A stretch of DNA of 7,003 nucleotides from an uncultured bacterium (GTDB taxonomy: Bacteria; Patescibacteriota; Minisyncoccia; Phycocordibacterales; GWA1-40-21). Shown here piece by piece: positions 5,749-7,003 of this stretch. Each line of letters opens with the position of its first letter. The stretch's first letter is position 1. The stretch is taken from the NCBI GenBank assembly GCA_903824735.1, contig CAIJXO010000021.1, positions 1 to 7,003 of the forward strand, given 5' to 3'. The notes under the pieces were generated by a model. That model worked only from the letters and a program-made list of their open reading frames with translations, was not told the origin of the DNA and did not search any database. Both the position numbers and the translations under genes were made by a program.

Positions 5749-5786
5749 ATTTTTGTTATTATAATTTTGTACAAATTAATTGTACA
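5714..5786. promoter_or_regulatory. TGTACAA operator-like repeats, candidate TrmB-type regulator binding site
   Basis: TGTACAA occurs at 5714-5720 and 5768-5774 on plus, and inverted (TTGTACA) at 5780-5786. The last two form a perfect 7-bp dyad with a 5-bp spacer, 7 bp before ATG 5793. The dyad covers the predicted transcription start of the TATAAT at 5760-5765, the usual place for a repressor site. Self-control by the downstream regulator is inferred. The more distant half-site could allow looping or control of the divergent gene. Confidence 0.6.
5760..5765 (+). promoter_or_regulatory. Consensus -10 box of the TrmB-type regulator gene
   Basis: A perfect TATAAT lies 27 bases upstream of ATG 5793, predicting transcription start around 5772 and a leader of about 21 nt without a Shine-Dalgarno sequence. 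The best -35 candidate, TTGCAG at 5734-5739, is spaced 20 bp away and falls in the right arm of the long inverted repeat. Confidence 0.5.
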
Positions 5787-5792
5787 TTATAT

Positions 5793-6545
5793 ATGATTGA
5801 CCAGGGTAAATTTAAAGATTTAGGCTTCAGCAAGAACGAAATGCTTGTGTATATTAGCCTTTATAATCTGAAAAAGGCCCGCGCTTCTGTGATTATGAAA
5901 AATACCAATCTACAGCGTAGTGCTGTGTACCCCACTTTAGATCAGCTAGTTAAGAGAAAGTTGGTCAGTAAAACACTGATTCGCGGAGTATATACCTATA
6001 CGGTAAACGATCCGCAATCAATAGTGCGCGAGAATATGGATAGACTTAAGCAAGCGCAGGAACTATCCGAAGAACTGAAGAAATTTTCTCAGCTGAGTCC
6101 AAGAGAGGCTTCGGTCTACGAAGGCACCGATAGTATAATCAAAGTTTCGGACCAGACACTAGAAGTTGAATCTGGTGATACGGTTTATTTCCTCGGCCCG
6201 TCAAAATATGGACCCCAAGCTAATCTCGAAAACTACTGGTCAAACTACCACAAGAAAAGAATCGCCAAGGGTATCAAATGTAAAATACTTTATGACAAAC
6301 ACACGCCAAACGAAATCGTCGAAGATCGAAACAGTCAACCGCTATGTGAAGCAAAATATATGCCATTCGGGTTCGATTTACCGATGTGGACCACTATCTA
6401 TAAAGATACGGTGGCAATGGTCGTACCCGGTGAAGAACCATTACTCGCATTCGTAATCCGCAGTAATAAAACAGCCCAGGGATTTATTGAGTACTTTAAC
6501 TATCTATGGAACAACCAACCAAAAAAGTATTTTGAGAGTATTTAA
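5793..6545 (+). CDS. TrmB-family transcriptional regulator
   Basis: The 250-residue protein has an N-terminal winged helix (about 6-70). LGFSKNEMLVYISLYNL (10-26) is the typical TrmB opening, followed by the recognition region TNLQRSAVYPTLDQLVKRKLVSK (38-60) and a wing ending in YTYTVNDP. A charged helical linker (about 76-100) probably dimerises. A C-terminal sensor-like domain follows from EASVYEGTDSIIKVSDQTLE (105-124) through YFLGPSKYG and YWSNYHKKRIAKGIKCKILYD (148-168) to the end. This resembles the PLD-like effector region of TrmB proteins without showing HKD catalytic motifs. TrmB proteins were first described in archaea controlling sugar transport, and the ligand here is unknown. The divergent neighbour encodes a solute-binding protein, and a TGTACAA dyad lies at its own promoter, suggesting self-control and control of the neighbour. 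It ends 2 bp from the convergent RNase H gene. Confidence 0.88.
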   Translation: MIDQGKFKDLGFSKNEMLVYISLYNLKKARASVIMKNTNLQRSAVYPTLDQLVKRKLVSKTLIRGVYTYTVNDPQSIVRENMDRLKQAQELSEELKKFSQLSPREASVYEGTDSIIKVSDQTLEVESGDTVYFLGPSKYGPQANLENYWSNYHKKRIAKGIKCKILYDKHTPNEIVEDRNSQPLCEAKYMPFGFDLPMWTTIYKDTVAMVVPGEEPLLAFVIRSNKTAQGFIEYFNYLWNNQPKKYFESI

Positions 6546-6547
6546 TT

Positions 6548-7003
6548 TTACAGCCCCCACCCTTTAATAATCTCCGCTTCATCCTCCTCACTAATAGATT
6601 TTTTATACTTCGTGCCTCTCACCCCTTTTACTCTCCTCTCACATTCCGCCCAGGTTTTATCTTTATGAATAACACCACCAACTAAACTGACATAAGAATA
6701 GGCCTTAATCTTTGAATTTGAAGAACTTTTACTTTTCTTTAGGGCTTTTTTTTCTTGGCTATGATCAAAATTTAAAACGTCTATCAAATATTTGGAAATC
6801 GGACCTCGATACAATTCGACTTCTTCACCAGACGCAAAACCAGAAGCAATCTCATCGCATCTTTCATTACCAGCGATGCCAATGTGGCCGCCGACATAAT
6901 GCCATTTTATTTTTTCGTCTTTAGCGAGAGCGACGAGGTTGAGCCATAAATCTTTATTCAAGACTTCTTCTTTAGTCTTCGTCTGCCAATTATTCTTCTG
7001 CCA
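6548..7003 (-). CDS. rnhA: Ribonuclease HI with C-terminal hybrid-binding (viroplasmin-like) domain (partial, N-terminus missing)
   Basis: The frame is open to the right edge and gives 151 residues; the gene starts beyond the window. Residues 1-55 match the end of RNase HI: WQKNNWQTK (cf. the W-K-K-x-W-x-T segment), NKDLW (16-20), IKWHYVGGHIG (32-42) and NERCDEIA (46-53), with catalytic His40 and Asp50 present. The other catalytic acids lie off the window. A Lys/Ser-rich linker (about 76-100) leads to AYSYVSLVGG...TWAECERRVKGVRGTKYKK (101-135), which matches the RNA/DNA hybrid-binding domain usually found at the N-terminus of RNase H1 (conserved Trp118, Glu120, Gly130, Tyr133). The protein ends in an acidic ISEEDEAEIIKGWGL. 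It cleaves the RNA strand of RNA/DNA hybrids, such as primers and R-loops. It is convergent with the TrmB-type gene, with a 2-bp gap. Confidence 0.9.
   Translation of the reverse strand, partial: WQKNNWQTKTKEEVLNKDLWLNLVALAKDEKIKWHYVGGHIGIAGNERCDEIASGFASGEEVELYRGPISKYLIDVLNFDHSQEKKALKKSKSSSNSKIKAYSYVSLVGGVIHKDKTWAECERRVKGVRGTKYKKSISEEDEAEIIKGWGL

Larger units (their letters stand above)
5589..5792. promoter_or_regulatory. 204-bp divergent control region between the binding-protein and TrmB-type regulator genes
   Basis: This is the largest non-coding stretch of the window. For the minus gene, TTGACC (5672-5667) and TATTAT (5646-5641) are promoter-like but spaced 20 bp apart, so uncertain. For the plus gene there is a consensus TATAAT at 5760-5765. 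A second consensus TATAAT at 5696-5701 on plus lies inside the loop of a long inverted repeat. The region also holds three TGTACAA copies and a 15-bp dyad near the binding-protein start, listed separately. No open reading frame of note was seen. Confidence 0.6.

Noticed and set aside
6166..6456. Plus-strand open frame inside the TrmB-type gene
   Set aside because: It is an alternate-frame shadow of a gene with clear winged-helix features.
6712..6924. Plus-strand open frame opposite the RNase HI gene
   Set aside because: It is antisense to conserved RNase H and hybrid-binding motifs, and has no features of its own.
6955..6961. TTG at 6961 as a start of the RNase HI gene
   Set aside because: The frame is open to the window edge, and the upstream residues (WQKNNWQTK) match RNase HI, so the real start is outside the window.

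Overview
The window looks like a piece of a small, compact bacterial genome of the Candidate Phyla Radiation (Patescibacteria, possibly Parcubacteria-like). This is an inference. It rests on dense packing (gaps of 2 to 204 bp, one 47-bp convergent overlap), a low-to-moderate GC content by eye, and the gene mix: a TrmB-type regulator in a bacterium, an orphan branched-chain amino-acid-type binding protein, a solitary PemK/MazF-like protein with a long N-terminus, a ComEC split into two proteins, and an RNase HI with a hybrid-binding (viroplasmin-like) domain at its C-terminus. The standard code fits: no reading frame needs TGA as a sense codon. None of the eight visible stop codons is TGA (TAA five times, TAG three times). 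No clear Shine-Dalgarno sequence precedes any of the eight visible starts.

Layout from left to right: (1) 1-576, minus: M50 site-2-protease-like membrane protease, cut by the left edge. (2) 577-632: short divergent promoter region. (3) 633-878, plus: ribosomal protein L28. (4) 882-987: 26-bp imperfect inverted repeat with nested hairpins, linking the rpmB downstream region to the end of the next gene. (5) 922-1815, minus: membrane-anchored metallo-beta-lactamase-fold protein like the ComEC C-terminal domain. (6) 1816-1850: 35-bp divergent gap with a palindromic TATAATTATA. (7) 1851-2438, plus: Fe/Mn superoxide dismutase. (8) 2392-3888, minus: ComEC channel part. (9) 3949-4350, minus: PemK/MazF-family protein. 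(10) 4431-5588, minus: type 1 periplasmic-binding-fold solute-binding protein with a strong intrinsic terminator after it. (11) 5589-5792: 204-bp divergent regulatory region with several inverted repeats. (12) 5793-6545, plus: TrmB-family regulator. (13) 6548-7003, minus: C-terminal part of RNase HI, cut by the right edge.

Two functional groups stand out. The two ComEC-like proteins (channel, then nuclease-like domain) lie in the same order and on the same strand as the domains of a normal ComEC, and together total about 795 residues. A superoxide dismutase gene lies between them on the opposite strand, overlapping the channel gene at its 3' end and sharing a tiny divergent promoter gap with the nuclease-like gene. 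Second, the solute-binding protein and the TrmB-type regulator are divergently transcribed from a region carrying three copies of TGTACAA. Two of these form a perfect inverted repeat just after a consensus -10 box, suggesting a ligand-responsive, self-controlled regulator. No transporter membrane or ATPase subunits are visible. I saw no rRNA, tRNA, CRISPR array or transposon.
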